In this document: in pieces, positions 1-10,771 of the stretch
Layout: each line of letters starts with the position of its first letter
Numbering within the stretch: the first letter of the stretch is position 1
DNA from: Artocarpus heterophyllus
Taxonomy: Eukaryota > Streptophyta > Magnoliopsida > Rosales > Moraceae
Direction: 5' to 3'
Length of the DNA stretch: 64,000 bases
Assembly: GCA_025403435.1 (NCBI GenBank)
Contig: CM046350.1
Coordinates: 35,841,956-35,905,955, forward strand
Notes under the pieces: model-generated
The model's input: the letters and a program-made list of their open reading frames with translations, nothing else
Told to the model about the DNA's origin: nothing
The model's database searches: none
Position numbers and translations under genes: made by a program

Positions 1-1680
1 AAAGGAACATTTGAGAAACATTATTGTAATGGGGCAAATTCTATAAAAAAAAATAATAAGGTGCATATAAAAAAATTTAACAGGAATAAATTTGAAAACA
101 AGCTTTTAAATGGTGGATGAAGATGGGGAATATATAAAAATATTAGAAAATTTTTAGACGAAAACATAAATTTTCAACAAGCCAGAAGGGGCATATGACC
201 CCCTGCGCCTTAACTTTCTAAGCCCCTGTATATATATATATATAGTGGCAGAGGACCTTACATTGAGGTAGACACGTGTGTCTACTCAAATTTTAAAATT
301 TTAAATTTTTATCCTACTTTTTCTAAAAAAAAAAATTGCATATGTTCTTATTTTGTAAGAAGCATTATAATTTTGTCATCACTAAATAGTTGAAAGATAT
401 TATTGTACCTTTATTTTATGATAAAAATTATAATTATACTTCTACTTAATAATATATATATATATATATATATATACAACTATGCATCAATTCAATAAAA
501 TACTTTTTTTTTTTTACACCGTTGCTAAATACATATATATATATATATTAAGTGCAAAAAAAAAAATATGGAAAAATATAAAAAACCACAAAATTTACAA
601 TAGTGAACCCTCAATGTAAAAGTTATATGTACTTTCAACTCTGTAGCATTATTCACCATGATAAACAAGAAGAGAAATTACAAACCTCTCATACTCACCA
701 CGGTTTTTCTCTACACTTCTCTCGACCTGAGAAATGAGCTTTTCTCAATATAAAGAAAGTTAAAGCGATTGAATTAGAGTATTTGAATAAGGAAACAATC
801 GAAATTGGAACATGCAATTCCTATTCCATTTTAGCTATCACATAAACGTGGTGATTGCTTAAAAGGAAAAAAAAAAAATAGAGGGTCTTATTGAAGGCAA
901 AAAAAAAAATAAAAAAATAGAGGGTGTTATTGAAGGCCTAAACAATTGAATTTGGTCGAAAAACATGTTACATTATGGTAATATGATGAGCTTTGCCCGT
1001 TAGTTGTTTCCACTTTGAAAACGTTTACTTTTCGACCTTGGGTGATATTTTGACTCGGTCTTAAAATATATAATATGATAAAACCACAAGGATAATTCTA
1101 TCTTAAGTAATAAATTCTCAATGAATTCGAGATCGAACTCATAGGGAAGGATTTTATTTAGTTTCAGTATATTTATTATAGTAATATTTTACTTATTTAA
1201 AAGTTAAAAAATATGAGGATTAATATTTATTATTTACAATACCTATTCATAATATTTTACTCATTTTTATAGCATTTTTCATTTTCAAAATTTCATTATT
1301 ATGGAACTTCAATAACAAGAAATATGGCTAAAATTAAAATGGAACTTCAACAACAAGTGCAATTAATTTAAAATAATTTCAACAAAATAACAACAATAAT
1401 AACAACAAATTAAAAGGTGTAGAACTGTAGTTATAATAGATCTAAGGTTCAAAGGCTACGTACTAGCAATCAACTTAAATAAATTTTAGTTTTTTTAATT
1501 ATTTATTAATTGGTTTAAAAATATATTATGACATCTTATGTCAACAATAAATCAAGTATTACCAAGCATTTATTGTAGTATTTTATGTCTACAATTGAAG
1601 AAAAAATCAACTTAATAAACGAACAGAATTTCAACATTATTTAACTAAAATAACAACTAAAATAATAAGTTAAGTATTTA
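1..1680. other. AT-rich DNA without a recognisable gene
   Basis: No open frame with recognisable protein similarity. It holds A/T homopolymers and (TA)n runs near 229-243, 452-475 and 533-549. It may be the distal part of the left LTR of element A, but no boundary or target duplication could be fixed. Confidence 0.6.
866..938. repeat. Short A-tract tandem duplication
   Basis: Two head-to-tail copies of an A-run followed by TAGAGGGT(C/G)TTATTGAAGGC, at about 866-898 and 902-938, differing by one base plus A-run length. Looks like replication slippage. Confidence 0.7.
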
Positions 1681-2229
1681 TCAAGCCATTCTCTATCTAC
1701 GGCTAATCAAGGTCCTCCCAAGCATTGTCCATACCAATCTATGTTATCAGAAAATCAAAACTGAAATTTTGACAGGATTCTAGCGAAGAAAATATTAAAA
1801 TCTTAAGTTTTCTAGAAAATATTTTGGCATTATAGCTGCTTATAAAACTGAGAAAAACTAAAAATATTTAAAGTGATTTTGCCAGAGTTTTTCATTCTCA
1901 CCTTAGTTAAAAAGAAAAACAAAAAAGACATATATAAAATAAAATACTAAAAAGATTATTGAGCAGAATTTTTACAGCATAATGTAAGAAATATTTTACA
2001 AACATTGAGACTAAAGCTAAATACAAAAACTAAAACTATTTATATAATCAGTGTTTCTACACTATGGGGGATTTGTGCAAACCGAGGTCTTTATAATTCA
2101 AGAAAATATTATTTCCTTTTTTTTTACAATTTTTTAACTATTTACTTTGACTTATTCAGATCATTTTGGTATATTCTTTTCAACTTTTTTTTCCTTTCTT
2201 TTCTATGTCGTTCTCAGCTCTTTAGAACG

Positions 2230-2640
2230 TGAATCCTTGGCTGAGATCTACTATAGCACGACGGAAAGCTGTACTGATGAGATGCAATCTTGGACGTTAC
2301 ATTCCCGAACTAAGACCAATCCAATGGCTGAAAATAAGTAGGACCAAGTCTATGTGGACACAAGCCGATGGATCAGTCAAGGTTAAGATGATCTAAAGGC
2401 TGAAAAACCTACTTCAAGTGCAGTTGGACACATTAGATTTGGAGCAACTATAGGACTGTGACCAACAAGGGGACCTACCACATCAGCTTTGTCTGGCGAT
2501 TGAAGCGACGAGCAACACGCGTCCAGCAACTAAACATTCCTGGTACATTTGGCAGTTGATCAGATAGACAGGAGCTGGCACGTGTCCTCTTCTAGATCAA
2601 ATTCAAATCTTAAGTGTTTTTGGAGGAATTTGTTGTGCGA
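2230..2640. other. GC-rich island inside the presumed element A LTR
   Basis: About 400 bp of mixed composition in surroundings that are mostly A and T. It includes a CACGTG G-box within GGCACGTGTCC near 2578-2588. No coding similarity was recognised; the two short frames here lack any domain. It could be LTR regulatory sequence or an inserted fragment. Confidence 0.35.
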
Positions 2641-2950
2641 TTTTGCCTATTTTGGTGTTGTTTTGCTATATTTTTCTACCAGATTTTAAATCTAGAGATA
2701 GAAAATTAAAACAAAATAATTATTTTTCAAATATAATATTTATAATAATTTTTAAAAAATATTTATTTTATATTAAAACACACAAAAGAAATTACAAAAT
2801 TCTAAAATTCTAGTCTATTTTGGTTTGACACAAACATAATTTTTAAGATTTGAAAATATTTTTAGAAATTATTAAAAATATTATAGAACATATTTAAATA
2901 ACTTATAACTTGTATAATTACTACTCATTATTTTTACGATTTTGATTAAT

Positions 2951-3177
2951 TTCAAACTAAACTAATATTTTACATACGAAAATGATTTTAAAAATTACCA
3001 AAAATATTATTAAACATAAAAACATATTAAAAACACATATTTATATATATTTTTATACTAAGGCACTATAATACTATTTTAATATTTAACTGCTTTAATT
3101 TAAGAGTTTAACGAGAAATATTAATGCAAAACGATTGATTTTAGCTTTAAGAAATATGTATTTTCTAAGTCTCACCA
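2951..3177 (-). repeat. Element A 3' LTR, right part
   Basis: About 225 bp that recurs in direct orientation at 10524-10735 with point differences and small indels. On the minus strand both copies begin TGRTGAGACTTA. The left copy abuts a G-rich polypurine tract as a 3' LTR should. The rest of the LTR presumably lies to the left, but its end was not found. Confidence 0.65.
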
Positions 3178-3188
3178 TATCCCCCAAC
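3178..3188 (-). other. Polypurine tract of element A
   Basis: On the minus strand this reads GTTGGGGGATA directly before the LTR start TGGTGAGAC. Position and composition fit a plus-strand priming site. Confidence 0.55.
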
Positions 3189-4540
3189 TAGCTTATTGCT
3201 AGTTCCGAGCAATTAAAGTGATAAAACTTAAAAATAGACCAAAGGCTTGGTTTTCAAAAGCTAGTGATTCCTCGCTGATTTTCTTCAAGGGTTATCTCAG
3301 ATTCATACCTCAAAATAAAAATGAAAATATTAATTAAGTTTATGGTTCATTTCTAGATTATGTCTTATATTTAAGATAGATTTTCTCGTGAGTGTGTGAT
3401 TTTGTATTACTAATCACCGTATCCTAACTAGATAAACTTATATTAATATAAACTAATTTATTTTAATGAAACCTTATAAGTTTATTTTTCATCCCTCTCT
3501 CCACTAATGTAGTGTAACTCTTCGTAAAATATCGTTAGGACTTTATTCGGTTTGCAATGTAAGGCTTAAAAAAAGGTAGAATAATGGATAAATTTAAGGC
3601 TAAGTTCACTGATAAAATACTTACAAAATTCCCGAGCCCTTAAAAATGTACAATCTAACTCCCGGGTTACAATCTCGAACTTGAAATAAAATTTCATTGC
3701 ATTTTTTATTCATTTTTTTTCTTTTTTTTTCATTTTTCATATTTTTTCATTTTTTTTTTTACTTTTGCACTTTTTTTAATCCTTTTTTTTTTTTACAAAA
3801 ATACAAAATAACTGAAAATTACAACATAACAAACTTAAAGAGTAAATGAAATTACGTACTTAATAGACTTAATGGATATTCTTAACCTAACCCAACCTCC
3901 TATAACATTGGCACAAACCTAATTACACTTGAAACATTAGATGTCTTATGAGTGAAAGGTAAAAGAAAGGACTATGAATTTTATTAAAAAGGCTAAGCTA
4001 AATATGTAGATGACAAAAAAAAAAAAAGAAGGAATATTAAGCTCAACAGGATGACTAAGGATATAGAAGATAAACAGGTTAGTTTAAAAGGCTCAAATGA
4101 TCTAAAGATGGCCTAAATTATATCTATAACTTAACGTTATCTAGGATTTCACGTCAAGAGGGATTTAAACAATTAGAAGATTTTATAAAAATAAACTAGA
4201 TTATATTAACAGAAACAGTCTCTAAGTTAGTATAACAAATCATATTTTAAGATTAAGTGCTCAAATTTTGGAAAAAATCATAACCTTAACATAAGGCAGA
4301 AACTAATATAAACTTAAACAATATATAAATTTTACCATATGTCATGAAAATGATATAATCTTTAATTTTATCATTGGACAGGAAGCAAATCACCAAAAAA
4401 CAAAAATATTTACATATATATTACAAAATAGTCTTTAGATGGTTGAAATTTTTTGATTTTTGTAGATTTTTCAATTTTTTAGTTTTTTTAACAAAATAGT
4501 TAGATGCAATGCAAACACACAATTTTTAAAAACATGTAGA
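3189..4540. other. Noncoding 3' tail of element A
   Basis: Contains CCCCCAACTAGC-type wording near 3181, long T-rich runs near 3700-3800 and A-rich repeats. This is like the noncoding tail upstream of the 3' LTR in Tat/Ogre-type elements. A similar C-rich phrase (CTCTCCCCCAACC) recurs near 4951. No gene seen. Confidence 0.5.
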
Positions 4541-4759
4541 AATATGTTTCACGAATGCTATTCACTCGTTTACTCAACTATTTCTAATAAATGAAGATGC
4601 TTTTCAAGAAAATTGAGTATTCCTTACCTCGACCACCTTTAATCATGCATGCTACAAAAGAAAGATGCAAAGATAAAAATATATAAACACACAATATTAC
4701 ATTTTCAAACCTCATCGAGACGCGTTTCAAGAAAAATACTTCACTCAGCCATCTCGATC
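4541..4759 (-). repeat. Threefold 3' motif of cassette copy 1
   Basis: Three degenerate copies of a motif of about 44 bp at 4541-4583, 4593-4637 and 4717-4759, built on a GTTTC(G/A)AGA-like core followed by a tract ending TCAGCCATCTC or a variant. ATCATGCATGCT lies between the second and third (about 4642-4653). The same pattern with the same ATCATGCATGCT is found 3' of the other cassette at 61131-61280. Function unknown; it lies where a terminator, RNA-processing or replication signal could be. Confidence 0.6.
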
Positions 4760-5095
4760 TTGGAAAATACGAATATCAAATTTTTACAAATAACACATCA
4801 TTTTTAATTTATTAAGTTTTTTCTTTTTTTTATTTTTTTCAATTTTCATTTTTTTTCTTTTTTTTCCGCTTGGTTTAATTAGTCCCATATTAACATGGAC
4901 ACAAAGTCAGAAATTTTTTGATAAATTTTGAAAAACTTTAATACAACCCTCTCCCCCAACCTAAATTAAACATTATCCCTAATATTTAACAAGAATAAGC
5001 AAAAATAGTAACAACATATAGACAAGAGTGATTATTCAAAAACATAAATATAAACATAATGAAAATATTGTAGGTAAAACCAAAAGAAATAGAGT

Positions 5096-5727
5096 TTAGA
5101 GAGAAAGATCCAAATCTCGTTTGCGCTTCCCAGTGAGCTTTGAAGTTGTAGTGTCTCCCTCGAGAGTGATAAATTACATTTGCTCAAGCAATTCCTCGAC
5201 AGTAGGTGCAGAGATAAAACTCTTTTTTCATGACTTTACAAGAAAGTTTTGTTCCATAGTATTGTCTAAAAAACTTGAAAGACCATCAAAGAAACCATTA
5301 ATGTTAAGCATACATGGTGGTTGATTAGGAATATCTAATTGATTCTAACTAGCTATGACAAACATTTCTTCTAGAGTTCCTAGAACTCTTGGTAAAACAA
5401 TAAAAGTATATAAGTGATGAATCGTAAGTTTTAAATGCTCAAGGATATTTTTCAGTATTTTCTTGGTTCCTATGGTTTCACCATAAAGATTATCTTGAAC
5501 AAGGAAAGAAGGGATAATACCTAAGACTTCTCTCACATTGACTCCAGCTGTGATAGTTCCCATTAAACCAAGACTCCCTTTCATGCACAAGGTTTATCTT
5601 TGTCTTAGTTAAAGACTTGCCCTAAATGGACTGCAACATTTAAATAGTCAATACCCTTTCCTGAATTAGAACTACAAAATGCACAAATGTTTTTGAAATT
5701 CAAAGATGATTGGGACGAGGACTCCAT
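5096..5727 (-). pseudogene. LOG-like (cytokinin nucleoside monophosphate phosphoribohydrolase family) pseudogene
   Basis: Reading from the ATG at 5725-5727 gives a start (MESSSQSS...NICAFC) that matches the intact homologue at 61413-62063. An in-frame stop follows the LGQVF block, then a frame change leads to the GSLGLMG and GETIG segments. The family signature PGGxGTxxE appears as PRVLGTLEE. Another stop and frame change follow, then a tail (NGFFDGLSSFLD, SAPTVEELLEQM) ending LDLSL before the stop at 5096. Known family role: LOG enzymes release free-base cytokinins from nucleotides in the cytosol. This copy cannot make a full product. Total length (about 210 codons) equals normal LOGs, so it decayed by point changes and indels. 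Confidence 0.82.
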
Positions 5728-5893
5728 AATGGTATCTAAGAAACCAAGACTTTTTTTTAGAATTTTATGATTTTTTATGACTTGAAAACTTTTTACACTG
5801 CTTTGAATAAGATTCTAAAGACAAATAAGATATAATACCTGATTGATTATGATTGAAGACAAATAGGTAGGTGAAAGCAGATATGACAAACAT

Positions 5894-5982
5894 GACACAA
5901 TTGTATACCTTTTGAAAATTTTACCCAACAAAACTATTTAATTTTTGACAAACAAGACACTACTGTGCAACTTTTGACAAAA
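5894..5982 (-). promoter_or_regulatory. Iterated motif between Cys-rich gene and LOG-like pseudogene
   Basis: Two degenerate copies of GACACAATTGTA...CTTTTGA/ACAA, at 5894-5922 and 5956-5982. Three related copies sit in the same interval of the second cassette (62287-62426). On the coding strand the core reads TTGTCAAAAG. The element sits upstream of the LOG-like gene and could be promoter sequence. Function is inferred only from conservation and position. Confidence 0.5.
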
Positions 5983-6344
5983 TAGAATCAAATTTTAAAA
6001 ATCAAGACAAAACTTATTTTACACGACATACAACACACCTACTAAAGAAAGTAATACATCTGACAAAAAGTCAAAATTTATTATTAAAAGATAAATAGTA
6101 CAATTACAACTATTTAACAACTACTGTAAAAATTACACAAAAACAAAAATCTTTTTGTTGATGAAATTTTGTTCAAGAAGGAATTGAAGAAAACTTATGT
6201 TCATCAGAACACGTCTCCAAAAATTCCATAATTTAGCCATTCTAATGATTTTTTTTAGTAGAACCAAGAACATTTCTTAAATAAAATTTCAACAATTTTT
6301 TTAAAAAAGAAAACAGATAAATAAAAAGAAAAATGTTACAGATC

Positions 6345-6890
6345 TTACTTCGAACTAGAGGGATCTATAGTCTGCTTCATATTTAATATCCTCACAAACT
6401 GAACAGTTGGGTCTTTTAACTTTACATTCCCGAGATGTTCTTTCTCAACATGAAATTGAGGCCAGAATCTAAAGATTGCTTCTTGAACATGCCTACTAGG
6501 ATAGTCTAGAAAAGAATCATGAAGATTATCTATGTTTTCTTTTGAAAGGCCATCCTTGCAAAAAAGTATTTTATCCTCTCTATTGGTAGACATGAAATCT
6601 TTTGAGTTACAATTACACTCATATGTTTGATGGGAACACTTAGGACACTTTAAAGCTATCGCTCGGGCTCTTCTTTTCCTGGCATACAGACTCGTACCCA
6701 TCCCAGGTAGACCTATATTATTTATATCACTAGGACGAACAAGACCTTCTATATGTACTTTAATATTAGTTGGAAGTTTAAAACGAGAAGGTGCCCAAAG
6801 ATGAGTGATTCTAGTTTTATACTTTCTTCTGATTTCTTTTTGAGAAAGAGAAGGAAAATATTTCTTAAGATGCTTGTACTTAGGATCCAT
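6345..6890 (-). CDS. Small basic Cys-rich protein (cassette ORF 1), 181 aa
   Basis: Family not recognised. The frame is open from MDPKYK to the stop at 6345. Residues 1-35 are basic and aromatic (KKYFPSLSQKEIRRKYK). A Gly-rich hinge (about 59-67) leads to a strongly basic stretch RKRRARAI (71-78), a likely nuclear localisation or nucleic-acid-binding segment. A Cys cluster follows (C82, C85, C92, C94) that could bind zinc, then a conserved block STNREDK..FC.DGLSKEN (101-119) and a C-terminal W-P-F segment. No signal peptide or membrane segment. The homologue at 62709-63230 shares roughly half its residues, concentrated in these blocks. This frame is intact although neighbouring gag, protease and LOG-like sequences are broken. 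A silencing-suppressor or transcription-related role would be speculation. Confidence 0.72.
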   Translation of the reverse strand: MDPKYKHLKKYFPSLSQKEIRRKYKTRITHLWAPSRFKLPTNIKVHIEGLVRPSDINNIGLPGMGTSLYARKRRARAIALKCPKCSHQTYECNCNSKDFMSTNREDKILFCKDGLSKENIDNLHDSFLDYPSRHVQEAIFRFWPQFHVEKEHLGNVKLKDPTVQFVRILNMKQTIDPSSSK

Positions 6891-7186
6891 GATAAAAGAA
6901 AGAGAAAGATGAGATTCTTAAGAAGGAATTGAAAAAATGAAAATTTTCAAGAGATTTGAAAGCTTTAAGTGCATTTGAAAGGGTTTTGAGAAAACTTTGT
7001 AGGAGTAAGAAAGAAGAGATTAAAGGATTTTTAGAAAAGTATTTGAAAGATCGAAAAACTTTGAAAATTTTTACAAAACTTCTGGGAAGATAGAGAGAAA
7101 ACATATTAAGTTCGAGAGTTTAGAGAGAATAAGAAATCTAGAGAGACAAAAAGCAAAAAGTTTGGAGCCTAGATGCATAGTGACGA

Positions 7187-7242
7187 GATATATAAACAAA
7201 GATAGGTTATTGTTTAGACAGAAAAAATTGTACAAACACGTG
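7187..7242 (-). promoter_or_regulatory. Putative promoter of cassette copy 1 (G-box plus TATA)
   Basis: On the minus strand a G-box core CACGTG (7237-7242) is followed about 45 bp downstream by TTTATATATC (7187-7196), then CACTATGCATC around 7173-7182. The predicted start site would leave a leader of roughly 270 nt before the ATG at 6890. The same order, G-box, TATA-like, then a (C/T)ACT(A/G)TGCAT block, occurs at 63411-63477 before the homologous gene. Confidence 0.5.
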
Positions 7243-7261
7243 TAACACTATTCTAAATAGT

Positions 7262-7719
7262 AGTGAGCTAAACTAAAAATGGGCTAAGTAAAAATGACCT
7301 AACAGATTACTAAACACTATTAACATTTATTAACAACTAACTTCAAATATTTTTTGTTTTTTATTTTTTTAATTTTTATGAGTTTTTTTTAATTTTCAAT
7401 TTTTTGTGTTTTTTATTAAAATTAAAATTTACAAATGTCTAAAACTTAGAAAAATTCATTGATAACCATTCTATTAAAATGGGTTTCTAGAGGCCACTGA
7501 CACAAAAATACCAACTAATCAAACCTGATTATATCCTCCATAATCTTAGCTACTTCATGAATTTTTCCAAAAATAATTTTTTCTGAATTTTAAGAAAACA
7601 ACAAACAAAATAAAAACAAAAATAACACATTAATAACAAAATAAAAAACAAAAATAGAAATAAAAGAAAATACTAGGTTGTAGTTGAAAATGAATCGACA
7701 TCCATACTATCTAAACCAA
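7262..7719. other. Noncoding spacer in element A
   Basis: T-rich and A-rich low-complexity sequence between the protease remnant and the cassette promoter. No gene recognised. The rest of a pol gene would be expected here in an autonomous element and is absent. Confidence 0.55.
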
Positions 7720-8640
7720 TCAGATATTCGTCATGACATGAATAATGTTTAGATATAAATGGATTTTTTTCAAAAAATTTCCAATCACCTTCTTCAATTT
7801 TTCAGGATTAAGACAATTTTCTTTTAAAACAGAATCTTTATTCATAGAATTATATTTTCCAAAATTAAATTTACAAGTAGCACTTTTTTTAAACATCAAA
7901 TATACAAGTTCATATGCTTTATCAACCAAAAACTGATCTTTCTCAATTGGTTTAGTGTCAAAATTTTTTAAATTAGTATATTGTTTCAACTTATTGAATA
8001 CATTGAGTTTAGAAGTCATATTTCCAAAAAGAAATTTTAGGATACTATTTTTATAATTATTCAAGGCATTTGAAGTTGCAAGAAATGGACAACCTAAAAT
8101 AACAAGGACTTGAAAATTTGATGTAGAAATAGGTTGTATATCCAAAACAATAAAATCTACTAGGAAGTAAAACTTATCAATTTGAACTAACACATCCTCA
8201 TTTATTCCTCTTGGAATTTTCCCAGAACGATTAGTTAGTTGAAGTGTAATAAAAGTTAGCTTAAGTTCAGCTAAGCCTAATGGCTGATAGATAGAATAAG
8301 ACCAAAGGTTGACATTAAATCAAGATCTAATAATGCATAGTTTATTTAAGTGTTTCCTATGATACAAGAAATTGTGGGACAGTCTAGATCTTTGTACTTC
8401 AATAGTGAATCATGTTGAATGATAGAATTGACATTCTCAGCTAAAAATATAGTTTTAGTCATATTATGTTTCCTTTTAATTGTACAATAATCTTTCAAGA
8501 ATTTAGCATAAGATGGAACTTGTTTAATTGTATCTAAAAGCAGAATGTTAATCTTAACATGCTTGAAAAGTTCAAAAATTTTAGCATTCTTATCAAAATT
8601 CTCTTTTGAAAGCAAAGCTTGTGGAAAAAGGAACCTTCAG
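7720..8640 (-). pseudogene. Tat/Athila-like gag C-terminus and aspartic protease remnant
   Basis: The gag end is at about 8346-8640 (FELFKHVKINILLLD, KQVPSYAKFLKDYC, ending CPTISCIIGN). It runs through a stop near 8345 into a protease-like stretch (about 8194-8345, LLDLDLMS...LGLAELK...IPRGI) and on through the open part 7720-8193 (VDFIVLD...ILGCPFLATSNAL). In family members the catalytic segment reads DLGAS; here it has become DLDLMS, so the protease is probably dead. The frame ends without an RT domain. Confidence 0.78.
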
Positions 8641-8673
8641 AACAAATTTCTCTTTAGAAACAACATTCCTCAT

Positions 8674-10205
8674 GACTACTAGAAACTTAAGATTACACAA
8701 CCCTTGCTTAACAACGTTTTTTCAAAACCCATCATGGTAAAGAGAAGTAAAAACACAGAGAGCACGCCTAAAAATACGAAAACTGTTGTGGTAGTGATGT
8801 AGGACCTTTCATTATGTTTTTTAGTAAAAACCATCATGGTAAGTGTAATTTTTCATGACTGTTTTTATAAAAACCATTGTATAAGATTCAACATTTCACG
8901 ACGGTTTTTAGTAAAAATCGTCGTGAAAGGTTTCGTATACTCAAAATTTTTAGTACCCCACCCAAATTTGATCCCGTGCCAATGCCATGGCCTTCCATAT
9001 TTATTTGAAATTTCTCTAACTCAAACTCACTAACTCTCAAACTCCCTTCTCTCTCTAACTTCTCCTCCCACGACCTAGCCACCGATGAACCCAGCCCCCA
9101 TGGCATTCCACCGACTTTGACATTTCTCCATCACTCTCTCCACGACCCCACCATCGTTCGACCCAACCCCCAACAAACCTAATGCTGTTCACCATTGCTC
9201 ATCTTCGTCCCTCGACATTCTACCAACTCTATCATCGTTCAACTCGTCCCTTGACGTTCCACCTACTCCACCGTCGTTAGTAAATTTCAAACCCTTAGTT
9301 TTAATTTTAGTGTTATTGTTAGTTCTAAACTTAGTATTATTTGGTTATTTTAGTGTTATTTAGTTTTAGTTTTAATATTGGTTATATTAATTTGTTACTT
9401 GCCATTTAGTATGTGTTACTTGTATTTGGTGTTTGAAAGAACTTTGGACAACATTTAGCATTTTGGTGTGAGAATAGGTTACTTTCTATGTGTTTGTGAT
9501 GCCTAAATATTTTTGTGATGCGCACAACATGTTTGATGAAAAGCTTTTATGACTGCGTGTTTGTGTTTTAATTAATTAATTTTATTTTCACTATTTTTTT
9601 AAATTCTATTTATTTTTGGTTTTCTTTCTTTACCTCACACATGATAGCATGCATGGACTTAGACACCAAGAATCCATAAACTCTTATGCAAGTACGAAGA
9701 GAGTACATGACTTTACAATGTAAATATATATATGATTTTGTAAAAATTTTATAGTTCAATGTAATTATATGATTATGAAATCAGGACATTGTATTAATCG
9801 TAGAAATATGGGACTATTCATCCTATGGGAAATTAGAAATTCTGTTTTTTTTTTTTAAGCTTCAGACTAACTTTTTTATGATGGTTTTAGTGAAAACCGT
9901 TGTGAAACAAGAGCCTTACATGATGGTTTTCATAAAAACTGTCGTGTAAGACATAGCTTATATGATAGTTTTTTTAAAAACCGTCGTGTAAGCTTAGCGT
10001 TTTACGACAATTTTTAGTAAAAAACGTCGTGGTAGCCTCGTCCCAAGATCCTAGAACTTTATCCAAATAAGGATTCCACGGCCATAAAAAACCGTTGTAA
10101 AAAGTCTTGTTGGTACCATGACGGACGATTACACAACGGTTTTTTAATCGTCGTGAAAACATACCACGACTTAAACCGTTGTATATTCTACAGTTTCTAT
10201 TAGTG
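8674..10205. mobile_element. Small non-autonomous CACTA-type element
   Basis: The right end reads ...TTTCTATTAGTG; its reverse complement CACTAATAGAAACTG matches the left end GACTACTAGAAACTT, where the first base is changed. Subterminal regions (8700-8935 and 9880-10185) are packed with inverted and direct copies of ACGACGGTTTTT-type repeats, shared with the larger CACTA element in the CRK intron. It is inserted in the gag of element A and no transposase is present. The 3-bp target duplication is not clean (CAT left, ATT right), so the exact ends carry about 1-3 bp uncertainty. Confidence 0.72.
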
Positions 10206-10523
10206 ATTAGAACCTTCCTCATTACTATTAACTTTATCATCACTTTTCAAAGTTGAATAAACAGTTTTATCAACCATTACGAAGAGTTGAAATAAAATTA
10301 ACAATTTCTTGTCATGATGAAGAACTTGAAGAGGCAATTTCATTAGCAGAAGGACAATGTACAAGTTGAGCAGGGAATTTGTCTTTTTCTTTAATTGCAA
10401 GTGAAGAAGTGAGCTCAAAAACGAACTCCTTAATCTCATGAATGTCTTGTGAAGTACGAGTGCTATGAACTACTTGTTTTTGCATAAATGCTTTTTGAGC
10501 TCACATGAATGACTACAAAGTGT
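10206..10523 (-). pseudogene. Element A gag, upstream part
   Basis: The minus-strand translation contains KAFMQKQVVHS..., FPAQLVHCPSAN and IVNFISTLRNG, like the middle of Tat/Athila gag. It ends at the small CACTA element and resumes at 8640. A stop after a serine run and a double stop after the TLRNG block show decay. Its upstream side is fused directly to an LTR remnant, so the gag start, leader and primer binding site are deleted. Confidence 0.62.
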
Positions 10524-10735
10524 CTTCAAACTAATATTTTACATACATAAATGATTCTAAAAAGTACCGAAAATATTATTAAACATAAAAACTAATTAAA
10601 AACACAACATATTTTACACTAAGACACTAAAATATGTTTACCACTTAATTACTATAATTAAAGAGTTGAACAAGAAATACTAATGTAAAATAATTGATTT
10701 TAGCGCAAGAGATGTGCATTTGTTAAGTCTCATCA
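10524..10735 (-). repeat. Element A 5' LTR remnant
   Basis: Direct repeat of 2951-3177. It starts (minus strand) TGATGAGACTTA and breaks off after about 212 bp at TTCAAACTAA, where gag sequence begins; that suggests an internal deletion from mid-LTR into gag. It begins 36 bp beyond the CRK stop codon and has the same orientation as the CRK. Confidence 0.65.
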
Positions 10736-10771
10736 TATCCTAACGCTCCATAATGGTAAGCCTGCATCATG

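Larger units (their letters stand above)
2951..10735 (-). mobile_element. Element A: decayed Tat/Athila-like gypsy retroelement carrying a two-gene cassette
   Basis: Read on the minus strand, the order is truncated 5' LTR remnant (10735-10524), gag (interrupted), protease, a Cys-rich protein gene, a LOG-like pseudogene, a long noncoding 3' tail, a G-rich polypurine tract and the 3' LTR (from 3177 leftward). The gag and protease wording (for example KQVPSYAKFLKD and the VDFIVLD...ILG.PFLATSNAL stretch) is typical of Tat/Athila gypsy elements. No reverse transcriptase or integrase is visible, so this copy is non-autonomous. The left end of the 3' LTR is unresolved and the element probably extends left of 2951. 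Family assignment rests on remembered motifs. Confidence 0.72.

Noticed and set aside
311..315. TATCC as possible left target duplication of element A (TATCC follows its right end at 10736)
   Set aside because: The following bases do not form an LTR end and would imply an LTR of about 2.9 kb; a 5-bp chance match is likely.
6345..6890. Relationship of the Cys-rich protein to small basic Cys-rich proteins of plant viruses
   Set aside because: Only a general basic-run-plus-Cys-cluster resemblance; no alignable family motif that I can stand behind without a profile search.
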